Positions 1-7,517 of a stretch of DNA of 20,333 nt are shown one piece after another. The stretch is taken from NCBI GenBank assembly GCA_015520475.1, contig WAQA01000194.1, positions 1-20,333 of the forward strand, written 5' to 3'. The notes below the pieces were generated by a model. That model was not told the origin of the DNA, did no database searches, and saw only the letters and a list, made by a program, of their open reading frames with translations. The translations under genes were made by a program, and so were the position numbers. The stretch is from Candidatus Bathyarchaeota archaeon (GTDB taxonomy: Archaea; Thermoproteota; Bathyarchaeia; Bathyarchaeales; WAQA01). Each line of letters opens with the position of its first letter. Position 1 is the stretch's first letter.

Positions 1-792
1 ACCGCTGCTGGTTTAACATTTTCAATTATAGGTGTACCGTTGTCTACTACGTTAACCCCCAGTTTCAGCGAGGTTTATGGGCGCTCAGATGCTGAGGGTG
101 TCGTAAATTCATTTAAGGTTGCAAGTCGTTATATATCGCTTTTATTTATCCCAGCTGCACTGGGCTTAGCTGTATTGTCACCTGTAGCTATCAGCATCTT
201 GGCTGGTCAGAGATATACTGATGCGTGGCTTCCAACAGCGATAATATGCCTGGGAATAGCTACCTTTGGCTTCTCAACAATAATTAACTCTACTCTGATC
301 GCGGTTGGAAGAACTGGTAGAGTGATGCTTATCATGCTCCTCTCAGCCTTGGCCGGTCTGGCTTTAACTATGAGCCTAATAAGACCCTTTGGGATTATAG
401 GTGCTGCGTATGCCAGAGCAACCATGTACGGCATCTTTTTAGTATTGTCTGTTTACTTTGGCTCCAAAGTTCTTCCATTATCGTTTGACGGTAGAGTTAT
501 CATTGGAAGTGTATTCTCATCTATAATAATGGCTATCCTCACCTACACTGTAGCATCATACTACAATTTTAACTTGATTCTGACGCCGATTTACATTGCG
601 ATAGGCATACTAATCTATATTCTAGCTCTTTCATCTATGCGCATCTTGACAGTGGAGGATGTAAAGTTTATGAGTAGGGTGATACCTGGAGGAAAGTATG
701 TATATGGCAGGCTAAGCCGAGTAGTGAATGGTAATAAGTCGCTGTTGAGAATCGCAAATAAACTCTTGAATGTTGATGGTTCCAAGGAATAA
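1..792 (+). CDS. Polysaccharide flippase (MATE/Wzx-type), C-terminal part
   Basis: The reading frame is open from the first base of the window, so this is the 3' part of a gene whose start lies outside; a TTG at 40 is only an internal codon. About 263 residues are visible. They form a series of hydrophobic helices broken by short basic loops, with a PSFSEVYGR segment followed by KVASRYISLLFIPAALGLAVL. This is the pattern of the second half of oligosaccharide flippases of the MATE/MVF superfamily (Wzx/RfbX-like), which move lipid-linked sugars across the cytoplasmic membrane. The tail after the last helix (about residues 220-263) is short and polar. Family membership is from recognition of the overall pattern; the substrate is unknown. 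No partner glycosyltransferase is visible because the gene runs off the edge. Confidence 0.75.
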   Translation, partial: TAAGLTFSIIGVPLSTTLTPSFSEVYGRSDAEGVVNSFKVASRYISLLFIPAALGLAVLSPVAISILAGQRYTDAWLPTAIICLGIATFGFSTIINSTLIAVGRTGRVMLIMLLSALAGLALTMSLIRPFGIIGAAYARATMYGIFLVLSVYFGSKVLPLSFDGRVIIGSVFSSIIMAILTYTVASYYNFNLILTPIYIAIGILIYILALSSMRILTVEDVKFMSRVIPGGKYVYGRLSRVVNGNKSLLRIANKLLNVDGSKE

Positions 793-914
793 TGACTCAA
801 GGAGAGAAGCCGCGTCCTCCATGACACTTACGTAGTACGCTCAGAAAGCCTCCTACTTTGTGGTGGGAGTGGATGAGTGTTAGGTTTAAATTCTTCTCTG
901 ATGTTATTTTTTCT
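793..914. other. Spacer after the flippase gene; degraded, no gene seen
   Basis: No convincing coding frame was found here. The stretch holds a hairpin at 850-869 (listed separately), then an AT-rich piece with TTTAAA and a T-run at about 890-912. Together with the structured RNA that follows, it looks like debris of an IS200/IS605-type element from which the tnpB gene has been lost. Confidence 0.4.
850..869 (+). repeat. Hairpin resembling an IS605-family terminal hairpin
   Basis: CTCCTAC (850-856) pairs with GTGGGAG (863-869) through seven pairs, one of them G-T, around a six-base loop TTTGTG. The following GTGGATGAG is close to the G(A)GGATGTCA that ends many archaeal IS200/IS605 right ends. 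It may be a left-end hairpin of the remnant ending at 1100, or a decayed right end of an older copy. The hairpin is seen directly; the IS605 link is inferred. Confidence 0.35.
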
Positions 915-1100
915 GTCGGCGGCTGGGGTGTTGAGGGTGCTGATGACCCTCTGCTCCTAGAATGTTGGAAGGTTTAGGGAGTGACTGCTCCATCTTCGAA
1001 GGTGGGAGCTATGAGGGGTGAGGCGGCTACCGAGGGGCCGCTAAGTGATGAGACGCCGCTAGGAGCAAGAATCTCCCCGCTAAAGCAGGGAGAATGTCAA
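915..1100 (+). ncRNA. Orphan omega RNA / right end of an IS200/IS605 TnpB-type element
   Basis: This stretch is packed with nested complementary segments and has no coding frame. GAGGGT (933-938) pairs with ACCCTC (946-951). GCTCCTAG (953-960) pairs with CTAGGAGC (1059-1066), closing a domain. Inside it are a hairpin at 987-1009 (GCTCC/GGGAGC with a UCGA tip) and one at 1023-1041 (GCGGC/GCCGC). A final hairpin at 1072-1093 (TCTCCC/GGGAGA) is followed by ATGTCAA at 1094-1100. A GAAT-CTCCC...GGGAG-ATGTCAA end preceded by such a fold is the usual right end of archaeal tnpB elements, where the transcript serves as the omega RNA of TnpB and the flanking bases (from 1101) form the guide. No tnpB or tnpA is present, so this is an orphan or relic. 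The 5' limit is approximate. Family assignment is from recalled examples, not a search. Confidence 0.55.
1072..1093 (+). repeat. Terminal hairpin of the IS605-type right end
   Basis: TCTCCC (1072-1077) pairs with GGGAGA (1088-1093), with an inner GC/GC pair around a TAAA loop. It lies seven bases before the TCAA end at 1097-1100. In IS200/IS605 elements such subterminal hairpins are recognised by the TnpA transposase and also form the last stem of the omega RNA. It could also act as a terminator for the upstream unit, but no T-run follows. Confidence 0.5.
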
Positions 1101-1156
1101 TGGAACTTTAAGAAGAGGAGGCTCTGCATAAAGATTTAATCTGGAGGTTTTCTCTT

Positions 1157-1933
1157 ATGTCTTCAGTTTCTATCCCCGTGAGGTTGAGTGGTGTTACAAA
1201 ACGGTATGGTGATATCGTAGCTGTTGATTATCTTGATTTAGAGGTTAAGTGTGGAGAGGTTCTAGGCCTCTTAGGCCCTAACGGCTCAGGGAAATCTACA
1301 ACAATCAAGATGATCCTCGGTTTGGTTAAGCCTGATTCAGGCTTTGTAGATGTCTTCGGTATGAATGTTCAGGAACATCCTGTGGAAGTTAAGAGGTTAA
1401 TTGGTTATGTTCCTGAGTCCCCGAGGATATACGAGTTTCTAACAGGCCTTGAATTTCTTGATTTGATAGGAGATATCTACGGTCTTCCCCTTAAAGAGAA
1501 GAGGGAGAGAATCCTAAAGTATCTGCGGGCTCTCGGATTGGAGGGTAGGGAGGGCGATCTGATAAGCAGTTACTCACGTGGAATGAAGCAGAAGATCATA
1601 ATTATCTCAGCTCTTATCCATAGGCCTAAACTTCTACTTTTGGATGAGCCCTTAACTGGTTTAGATCCAAGATCAGCTAGGATCGTGAAGGACCTAATTA
1701 GGGAGCTGGCTAGTGAAGGCGTCACGGTTATCCTTTCAACTCATGTTTTAGAGATAGCTGAGGCGATGTGTGACCGCATAGCTATCATGTTTGAAGGTAG
1801 ACTTCTAGCCATAGGCACTATGGAGGAGCTGAGACGTACAGCTGAGATGCCATCCTCTGACTTGGAGGATATCTTTCTAAAGCTTACTGGAGAGGAGGAT
1901 ATCAAACCTATCATCGAGGCGTTGCTGAAGTGA
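1157..1933 (+). CDS. ABC transporter ATP-binding protein (ABC-2 exporter, module A)
   Basis: This cytoplasmic ATPase subunit of an ABC-2 type exporter has 258 residues. Walker A is GPNGSGKST (residues 40-48). The signature is the variant YSRGMKQK (139-146). Walker B is LLLLDEPLTGLDP (159-171), followed by the switch histidine in STH (194-196). The Q-loop position carries a glutamate (YVPES, 84-88), as in many CcmA/NatA-like subunits. The length is typical of the family. The ATG start has GGAGG at 1143-1147, nine bases upstream. Its last bases overlap the GTG start of the permease, so the two are translationally coupled. The exported substrate is not evident. The gene follows directly after the IS605-type remnant, whose end lies 56 bases upstream, so the insertion may have affected its promoter. 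Confidence 0.93.
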   Translation: MSSVSIPVRLSGVTKRYGDIVAVDYLDLEVKCGEVLGLLGPNGSGKSTTIKMILGLVKPDSGFVDVFGMNVQEHPVEVKRLIGYVPESPRIYEFLTGLEFLDLIGDIYGLPLKEKRERILKYLRALGLEGREGDLISSYSRGMKQKIIIISALIHRPKLLLLDEPLTGLDPRSARIVKDLIRELASEGVTVILSTHVLEIAEAMCDRIAIMFEGRLLAIGTMEELRRTAEMPSSDLEDIFLKLTGEEDIKPIIEALLK

Positions 1934-3660
1934 ACTGGAAGAACGTACTTATCCTTGTAAACGCATATGTTAAGTCCTATAGACTTGTGAGGAGTGAACG
2001 GTTTAGACGGTTTAGGGAGAGGAGGATATCATTTTATATGCTCTATATAGGTGCCTGTGTCCTAGGTGCTCTCTTAGGATGGTTCGTCGGAAGCATGTTT
2101 TTTGGAACATCTAATCCTCAAATGAAAGAGCTTGTTCTACAAGGAATATTAAACCTCCTCTCTTCTCTTCCAACAGTAACTCTTCTTTATGGGCTTGTAT
2201 TCACTCAGATAGGTCAGGTTCAGAGGTTAGGGGTTAAGGCGTATACGCAGCCTCTCTATTGGCTTCCTATGTCATGGGCTGAGCATACACTAGCATCCAT
2301 AATATCCAATATTCTTGGTCTTCCATTGGCTGTAACGCTCTTCATATCCTCTGGAGTAATAGTTTCATCAGTCATTATAGGTGTGCTTCCAGATGCCATC
2401 CTTACAGTCCTATCTCTCTTCATAGCGATCTTTATGGCTGCAGTTACAACCGAGATGACGAGGGTTTTACAGGTTAGGATCTCAGGGGCTGTGGCTAGGA
2501 GGGCTGGTAGGGCAGCTGTCTGGCTGAGACTTATAACCTCAATTCTCTTCTTCATATTATTCTATGCCGTGTACTTCTCCCTCTATTATCGTGAAGGCCT
2601 AGAAGCAATTTTCAGGATGGTCTCCTATGGTCAGAGGGCTTTATGGTTTGTACCTTATCTCTGGCCTGGAATAACGATCTCTCTATTCATGGAGGGATAT
2701 ATTCTAGAGGCAGCCGTCCCATTCTTCTCCTCAATCTTCTTCTCATACTTCCTCTTCATGTTAGCTGCTTGGTTGAATGCAAGATATGGATTATACGAGC
2801 CTCCCTCCATCAGAATCTCTAAGGGTATCCACTTATCTGAGACCGGCCTCCTTAATAGGCTTGGCTTCAAACCTGTAGAGGCAGCATTGATCCGGAAGGA
2901 CTTTAAAGCATTCATTAGGAGGCAGGAGCTCACTTACATCTTCATCCTCCCAATAATATCCGCTATTATGCCAATACTTTCAGCTCTGAATTCTGGATCA
3001 GGGCCTCACACAGCATACGATATGTATATGCTCCGTATATTCATCTCATCCTATATAACGTTGATACCGGGAGCTGTTATGGCTATGGCGTTAGGCAATG
3101 TGATCATGGGGATTGAGGATGGCTCCGTATGGATTCTCTACTCATCACCGATCAACGCTAAAGGTCTTATAAAGGCAAAATATACATTCACTGTTCTCTT
3201 CTCAGCATCTGTAACGTTCATCTGCTTCATCATAGGGATGATCCTCTGGAAGCCTCAATTGACAATTGCAGTGTTAAGCATCTCCGAGGCAATACTGATA
3301 ATACTTCCATTAAGCATGATCTCTTTAAGCTTCGGAGTTAAGGGTGCAGACTTCCGTGATTTTCCAAGGAGGATGATAAGGCCTAAATGGGCCATTATAA
3401 GCATCATCACCTGTATAGCGGCTGCGATTGCGGTCTCCTCACCGATCATACCATATACCATAACCATCCTGCTCGGGCCTCACATACCTAAATTCTGGAG
3501 TTATCTCAATCTCCAATCCACCTATCTCTACCCGGCATCTATACTGAGCGCTGCTATATCGTTCACTATATCGTTTCTCTTTTATCGGAGAGCTGTTGGC
3601 TATGCTGAGAGCCTCCTCCTCAGAGCTGAAGAAATATATGAATCACTCATGTTCATTTAA
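1930..3660 (+). CDS. ABC-2 type permease, large (module A)
   Basis: This 576-residue integral membrane protein is the permease partner of the ATPase just upstream. The GTG start sits in a GTGA overlap with the ATPase stop codon. About 12 hydrophobic segments are visible, around residues 33-57, 72-92, 116-172 (two or three), 194-220, 256-281, 330-350, 366-395 and four more before the C-terminus. A soluble loop at about 282-328 contains the basic KDFKAFIRRQELTY segment that ABC-2 permeases often carry before the second half. It is about twice the usual ABC-2 permease length, suggesting that both transmembrane halves are fused in one chain. Substrate unknown. Assignment rests on topology and neighbourhood rather than on catalytic motifs. 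Confidence 0.85.
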   Translation: MNWKNVLILVNAYVKSYRLVRSERFRRFRERRISFYMLYIGACVLGALLGWFVGSMFFGTSNPQMKELVLQGILNLLSSLPTVTLLYGLVFTQIGQVQRLGVKAYTQPLYWLPMSWAEHTLASIISNILGLPLAVTLFISSGVIVSSVIIGVLPDAILTVLSLFIAIFMAAVTTEMTRVLQVRISGAVARRAGRAAVWLRLITSILFFILFYAVYFSLYYREGLEAIFRMVSYGQRALWFVPYLWPGITISLFMEGYILEAAVPFFSSIFFSYFLFMLAAWLNARYGLYEPPSIRISKGIHLSETGLLNRLGFKPVEAALIRKDFKAFIRRQELTYIFILPIISAIMPILSALNSGSGPHTAYDMYMLRIFISSYITLIPGAVMAMALGNVIMGIEDGSVWILYSSPINAKGLIKAKYTFTVLFSASVTFICFIIGMILWKPQLTIAVLSISEAILIILPLSMISLSFGVKGADFRDFPRRMIRPKWAIISIITCIAAAIAVSSPIIPYTITILLGPHIPKFWSYLNLQSTYLYPASILSAAISFTISFLFYRRAVGYAESLLLRAEEIYESLMFI

Positions 3661-3708
3661 AGATACTGATAAATATGGTTCTGTGAAGTAATATTATCTG
3701 TTCAGGAC

Positions 3709-4650
3709 GTGTCTAGATTGGCGCTTATCTCGGTTAGAAACTTAACGAAGAGGTATGGCGGAATAGTTGCAGTAAACAATCTCTCAATGACCGTTGAGGA
3801 AGGCTCAGTAATGGGTCTTATAGGACCGAATGGAGCCGGGAAGACAACGACCATAAAGATACTCTTAGGATTGCTCAGGCCTGACAGTGGATCCGTAAGG
3901 GTCTTCGGTGAAGATCCATGGGATAATCCCGAGATAAAGTTCAGGATAGGAGTGATCTATGAGGATGCCGGATTTCCACCGCATCATAAGGTACTAGACT
4001 ATCTCAGAAGGACCTGTCGGATATTCGGCATCTCAGAATCCAGAGCTTTAGAGATGCTCGAAGCAGTTGATCTCCAAAAGGAAGCTTATAGACGGCCTAT
4101 AAGAACTCTCTCGGCTGGTATGCTGCAAAAGTTCGCTATAGCCCACGCCCTCATACATAAGCCTGAACTTGTCATAGCAGACGAACCTACTTCAAATCTT
4201 GATCCTCAAGCCAGAAGTAAACTCCTGGACTTGATACTGCAGCTTCACGATGAAGAGAAGGTTTCCTTCCTAATATCATCGCATATCCTCCCGGAACTAA
4301 GTAGGGTATGCAGCTCAGTTGCCATAATAAATAATGGCAGGGTCTGGGCTCAGGGGAGCTTCATGGAGCTCTGTGAAAAATTTGGAGTTGGAGCTACAAG
4401 GATATCAACCGATAAACCTGAGATACTAGCTGAAGTGTTGAGGAGACTTGACTACGTGAGAAATGTTAAGGTTAACGCTGGATCAGTCTCGGTTCATGCT
4501 GATCCTAAGAGGAGACAAAATCTATATGAGGCCGTCCTTAAAGCCGCTGAGAAGGTTAACGCTAAGATTCTTGGAATAGAGAGTGGAACAGCGTCTCTTG
4601 AGGAGCTCTTCAGATTGGCTGTTGATGCGGGTGGAGGGGTGAATGATTAG
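3709..4650 (+). CDS. ABC transporter ATP-binding protein (ABC-2 exporter, module B)
   Basis: This is a second, distinct ABC-2 ATPase of 313 residues. It has Walker A GPNGAGKTT (39-47), signature LSAGM (134-138), Walker B LVIADEPTSNLDP (154-166) and switch histidine SSH (190-192). After the nucleotide-binding core there is a C-terminal domain of about 95 residues (about 220-313), common in NatA/CcmA-like subunits of drug and antibiotic exporters. The GTG at 3709 lies only one base after an AGGA (3704-3707). A TTG at 3718, ten bases from it, would fit that site better and shorten the protein by three residues. The next gene begins at the base after the stop codon, so this is an operon. Substrate unknown. 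Confidence 0.92.
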   Translation: MSRLALISVRNLTKRYGGIVAVNNLSMTVEEGSVMGLIGPNGAGKTTTIKILLGLLRPDSGSVRVFGEDPWDNPEIKFRIGVIYEDAGFPPHHKVLDYLRRTCRIFGISESRALEMLEAVDLQKEAYRRPIRTLSAGMLQKFAIAHALIHKPELVIADEPTSNLDPQARSKLLDLILQLHDEEKVSFLISSHILPELSRVCSSVAIINNGRVWAQGSFMELCEKFGVGATRISTDKPEILAEVLRRLDYVRNVKVNAGSVSVHADPKRRQNLYEAVLKAAEKVNAKILGIESGTASLEELFRLAVDAGGGVND

Positions 4651-5451
4651 ATGGGAAGATACAGATCCTTCCTAGAAGTTTTTGCTTCATCATTGAATGA
4701 GGATTTCCATTTTCCAATATTAGAAGTTTTTGTCTTCCTATATGCTCTTGGAACGTTCGTCTTTGCGAATATGACCGGCATGTTAGGTCAATTCATAACT
4801 TCAGGGGAAGCCGTAGCGTATGGTCTAGTCAGCTCTCTAACAGGCTTTCCCCTCTTCATATTTGTGATATTAATACTGAAGAATGTGGCGTATGGTTTGG
4901 GGAATGATATTGAGAGAGGCGTTATAAGAACGTTCCTTTCATATCCGTTAAGTCGGCGGATGCTCCTGACAGCTAAGATCCTATCCTCGATTGTGATTCC
5001 CCTCTTACTCCTCCTTGGAATCCAAGTATCCGCACTTCTCATTCTAGCTCCAGATGTGGTCATGCCGTATATGAACACAGTACTCCTTTCATACGCTGCG
5101 ATTCTATGCCATCCACTCCTAATAGCCGCTCTAACATTAATCTTTACATTGCTCCTGAAAAAGGGAGGGATAGCGTTGATCACCGGGATAATTCTCTACT
5201 TCATGTTTGGGATATTCTCCGGTCTTGTAATGTTCTTGGCTGGTGCGTTAAACAGTAGCCTCCCACTTAAAGTATTCGCCATTATAAACCCTGCCCTCCC
5301 CCTCCAGAGATATTACGTGAGGGGTATGCCTGGAGGGGTGTGGACTCCAACATTGAATGAGGTGCTTCTCTACGTATCAGCTGGCTACATAATTGTGGCT
5401 CTAACCTTTATGTTTGGATATCTATATTTTGAAAGGAGGCTTGAGCTCTGA
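4651..5451 (+). CDS. ABC-2 type permease, short (module B)
   Basis: This 266-residue membrane protein has about six hydrophobic helices (near 24-45, 58-76, 108-130, 137-163, 170-198 and 240-262). The cytoplasmic segment between helices 2 and 3 reads DIERGVIRTFLSYPLSRR, the usual ABC-2 permease motif in which an E-x-G-T/V-hydrophobic stretch is followed by YPLSR. It is therefore the channel subunit for the ATPase directly upstream, probably acting as a dimer. The ATG immediately follows the upstream TAG. Its ribosome site is GGAGGGGTGA at about 4632-4640, inside the end of the ATPase gene. The NosY/GldF-like class is a guess from the motif; the substrate is unknown. Confidence 0.88.
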   Translation: MGRYRSFLEVFASSLNEDFHFPILEVFVFLYALGTFVFANMTGMLGQFITSGEAVAYGLVSSLTGFPLFIFVILILKNVAYGLGNDIERGVIRTFLSYPLSRRMLLTAKILSSIVIPLLLLLGIQVSALLILAPDVVMPYMNTVLLSYAAILCHPLLIAALTLIFTLLLKKGGIALITGIILYFMFGIFSGLVMFLAGALNSSLPLKVFAIINPALPLQRYYVRGMPGGVWTPTLNEVLLYVSAGYIIVALTFMFGYLYFERRLEL

Positions 5452-5468
5452 CCGATAGGCTTTTAACG

Positions 5469-6074
5469 TTGCTGGGAAGAGTTGGGTCAACATTACTTGT
5501 AATCGGGTTGGCGTTGGCGTTAGTATCCATCATGCCGCCTGCAACTTCAGGTTTTTACTCGACGACTGAAGGGGTTCTCGCTCCCGGAAAATATGATGTT
5601 TTGCCGAGTGGAGACGGCTGGTTCTCATCGCCTAAAACAGGGATAAGCCTCAAAGTGTCATCTAACAGTAGCCTACACATATACCTATTATCCACGTCCG
5701 GGTCGGAAGTATATGGATGGGCCGAGTCATGGATTAAAGAGCACTTTCCAAACCTGAAGGAGACAGAAGTAACACGTAAGATATTTAATGTATCAGTGCT
5801 GAGAATGTTCCTGAAGGAATACTCTAGATATGTTCTGCTAAATAGAACAGTTGAGAAAACATTTTCAATCGATTTCTTCCCGTCAAAGGTGACTAATATA
5901 ATCCTAGCAATATCAAATCCTTCAAGTGTAAGTGTAGATTATAAGGTGAGATTGGAGAGGATAACCGGGTTAGCGGCTAAAGAGCATGTCAGTAAACCAG
6001 CCGAACTCTCAATCCTCACTGGTATAATCTTGATTCTTCCATGGGCAATTAAGAGATATCTAATTCGGGGTTAG
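5469..6074 (+). CDS. Membrane-anchored accessory protein of ABC module B, function unknown
   Basis: The protein has 201 residues from the TTG at 5469. There is one N-terminal hydrophobic helix (about residues 6-22), an extracytoplasmic domain of about 150 residues with several N-x-S/T sites, and one C-terminal helix ending in basic residues (KRYLIRG). I do not recognise the family. The topology suggests an external beta-rich domain held between two membrane anchors, perhaps binding the substrate of the ABC exporter encoded just upstream. An in-frame CTG at 5448 overlaps the permease stop codon and sits eight bases after a strong AAAGGAGG (5432-5439). It would add seven residues and fits the site better than the TTG, which has only a weak AGG upstream. 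The next gene is convergent, so this ends the operon. Confidence 0.7.
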   Translation: MLGRVGSTLLVIGLALALVSIMPPATSGFYSTTEGVLAPGKYDVLPSGDGWFSSPKTGISLKVSSNSSLHIYLLSTSGSEVYGWAESWIKEHFPNLKETEVTRKIFNVSVLRMFLKEYSRYVLLNRTVEKTFSIDFFPSKVTNIILAISNPSSVSVDYKVRLERITGLAAKEHVSKPAELSILTGIILILPWAIKRYLIRG

Positions 6075-6210
6075 AAGGCAAATTGCAATTCAGCCTAGAT
6101 ACACTATTCTTCTATATGTGGAAAAAGATGAATAGGCTATCCGTCTAGCAAACATTTACGGTTATGCTGATCCTCCTATAATCGTCGTATTCATATGATA
6201 GTGAAATCTT
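6075..6210. other. Convergent intergenic spacer
   Basis: This 136-base spacer lies between the end of the ABC operon and the end of the DUF438 gene. It contains a perfect ten-base palindrome, AATTGCAATT (6081-6090). No hairpin with a T-run, RNA or small gene is convincing here. Confidence 0.5.
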
Positions 6211-7437
6211 TCAGTCCTTCCAGTCTAGAAGCCTCTTCTCTCCTTCAATCCTCTTTATTCCTGTGATATCCTGTGTAACTTCTAGAGTTCCTAGGTACTC
6301 TCCATCTCTGCCTCGAACGGCATAGTATCTTATATGAATTAGCCTTCCACCCTTCTGTATCCAGAATTCAGCTACGTCTCTTTCACCCCTCCTGAAACCA
6401 TCCAAGATCCTATTTACTATATGTATGCTTTTCTGTGGATGGCACTGCTGAACCTTCCTGCCCAGTACAGATCTAGTTCTCAAGAAGATTCTCTCCTTCG
6501 ACTTGTTAAAGTATCTGACCGTGTCATCTTTGTCAACGAATGTTATGTCTATTGGTATAGTATTCAGAATAGCTTCAATCTCCTCATATGTAAGTGTTCC
6601 AGTTTCGAATTTTATTATTCCCTCAGCTGCAGCCCTAGGCCTCTCAGCCTCTTCCTTAATAACCCTTGTAGCGGTTAGCTCTCTAGGGGTGAAGCAGCAG
6701 TATCCGATCTCGTCGAAGTCTCTCCTTATATCTATCCACTCCTCCCTCCCAATTACTCGAATGGCAAGTGGAAAGAGTATATTATTCTCTTTGAAGATGT
6801 GGCTTGTGAGAAGTGAATTTATAGATTTAGCGAGTGAGTTAACTTCTCCTTTAAAATCTTTGAAGTCCATAGACCTGTAATCTTCGATTATTCTGCGGAG
6901 CTTTTTCTTCTTCTCCCTTAATTCATTATGCTCCATCCACATTATCTTAGGAGGTTCCTCTATTCCATGCTTCTCAAGAACGGGGAAGAGAGCGTTCTCC
7001 TCTCTCAGATAATGTTTCTCAGCATCTACGAGATCCTCAACTATATGTTTCATATGTTCTATGTCTTGGCTGACGAAGCCTGGATCCTCTGCTCTATTAA
7101 TATTCTCTGTGTGAAGAGTAAGGTTCTCTAGATTCTTAAGCAGTATCCTATGCTCCTCCATCAGTATGTTGATTGGGTTCTCAGGTGGAATCTCCCCTCT
7201 TCTGCCTTCGAGCTGTTCTCTGAAGACGGCTAGGTGGACATCGCATAGCCTTTGAATCTCTTCTCTCGGTATCCCTTCTCTTATAAGGTCCTGTTCGATC
7301 TCAGCTATCTCCAGTGGAGTCACGTTCCTTAGGATATCCTTGAATCTTGCTTTGACCTCCTCTGGTTTAGCTCCGGCATGCAATTGTTTAATTAAATCCT
7401 TCAGAATTCTCCTTCTCTCCTCTGATGTCGAATTCAA
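6211..7437 (-). CDS. DUF438 / hemerythrin / PAS sensor-like protein
   Basis: The predicted protein has 408 residues in three parts. A helical DUF438 domain (about 5-80) comes first. A hemerythrin-like four-helix bundle (about 86-230) follows, with likely diiron ligands H96, H142, E146 or E147, H170, H213 and E217 (EEH, KHYLREE, MEH, SHIFKEN). A PAS domain (about 285-395) begins with ILNTIPIDITFVDKD and contains QQCHPQKS. The DUF438-hemerythrin-PAS architecture is known in archaea and anaerobic bacteria and is thought to sense O2, NO or redox state; there is no kinase or DNA-binding output here. I chose the TTG at 7437, which has GAGGAGGAG (7453-7445) at proper spacing. The longer frame from a TTG at 7455 would place this site inside the gene. 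It lies downstream of the Hef helicase on the same strand and may be its operon partner. Confidence 0.85.
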   Translation of the reverse strand: MNSTSEERRRILKDLIKQLHAGAKPEEVKARFKDILRNVTPLEIAEIEQDLIREGIPREEIQRLCDVHLAVFREQLEGRRGEIPPENPINILMEEHRILLKNLENLTLHTENINRAEDPGFVSQDIEHMKHIVEDLVDAEKHYLREENALFPVLEKHGIEEPPKIMWMEHNELREKKKKLRRIIEDYRSMDFKDFKGEVNSLAKSINSLLTSHIFKENNILFPLAIRVIGREEWIDIRRDFDEIGYCCFTPRELTATRVIKEEAERPRAAAEGIIKFETGTLTYEEIEAILNTIPIDITFVDKDDTVRYFNKSKERIFLRTRSVLGRKVQQCHPQKSIHIVNRILDGFRRGERDVAEFWIQKGGRLIHIRYYAVRGRDGEYLGTLEVTQDITGIKRIEGEKRLLDWKD

Positions 7438-7517
7438 GAATCTTCTCCTCCTCAAATATACTTCTCAGCATCAACTATTAACTCTGTCGGAGATAACTCC
7501 ATACTGGAATTGACCGT

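Noticed and set aside
4788..5183. 131-codon antisense frame inside the short ABC-2 permease gene
   Set aside because: Shadow of a well-supported membrane protein gene on the other strand; rich in arginine and isoleucine as expected for antisense of hydrophobic codons.
6081..6090. Perfect palindrome AATTGCAATT as an operator
   Set aside because: It lies between two convergent gene ends, where an operator has little to control, and ten AT-rich bases can be chance.
7438..7455. Longer DUF438 protein from the TTG at 7455
   Set aside because: It would begin inside the GAGGAGGAG ribosome site and encode four arginines in a row; the TTG at 7437 has the site at the right distance.
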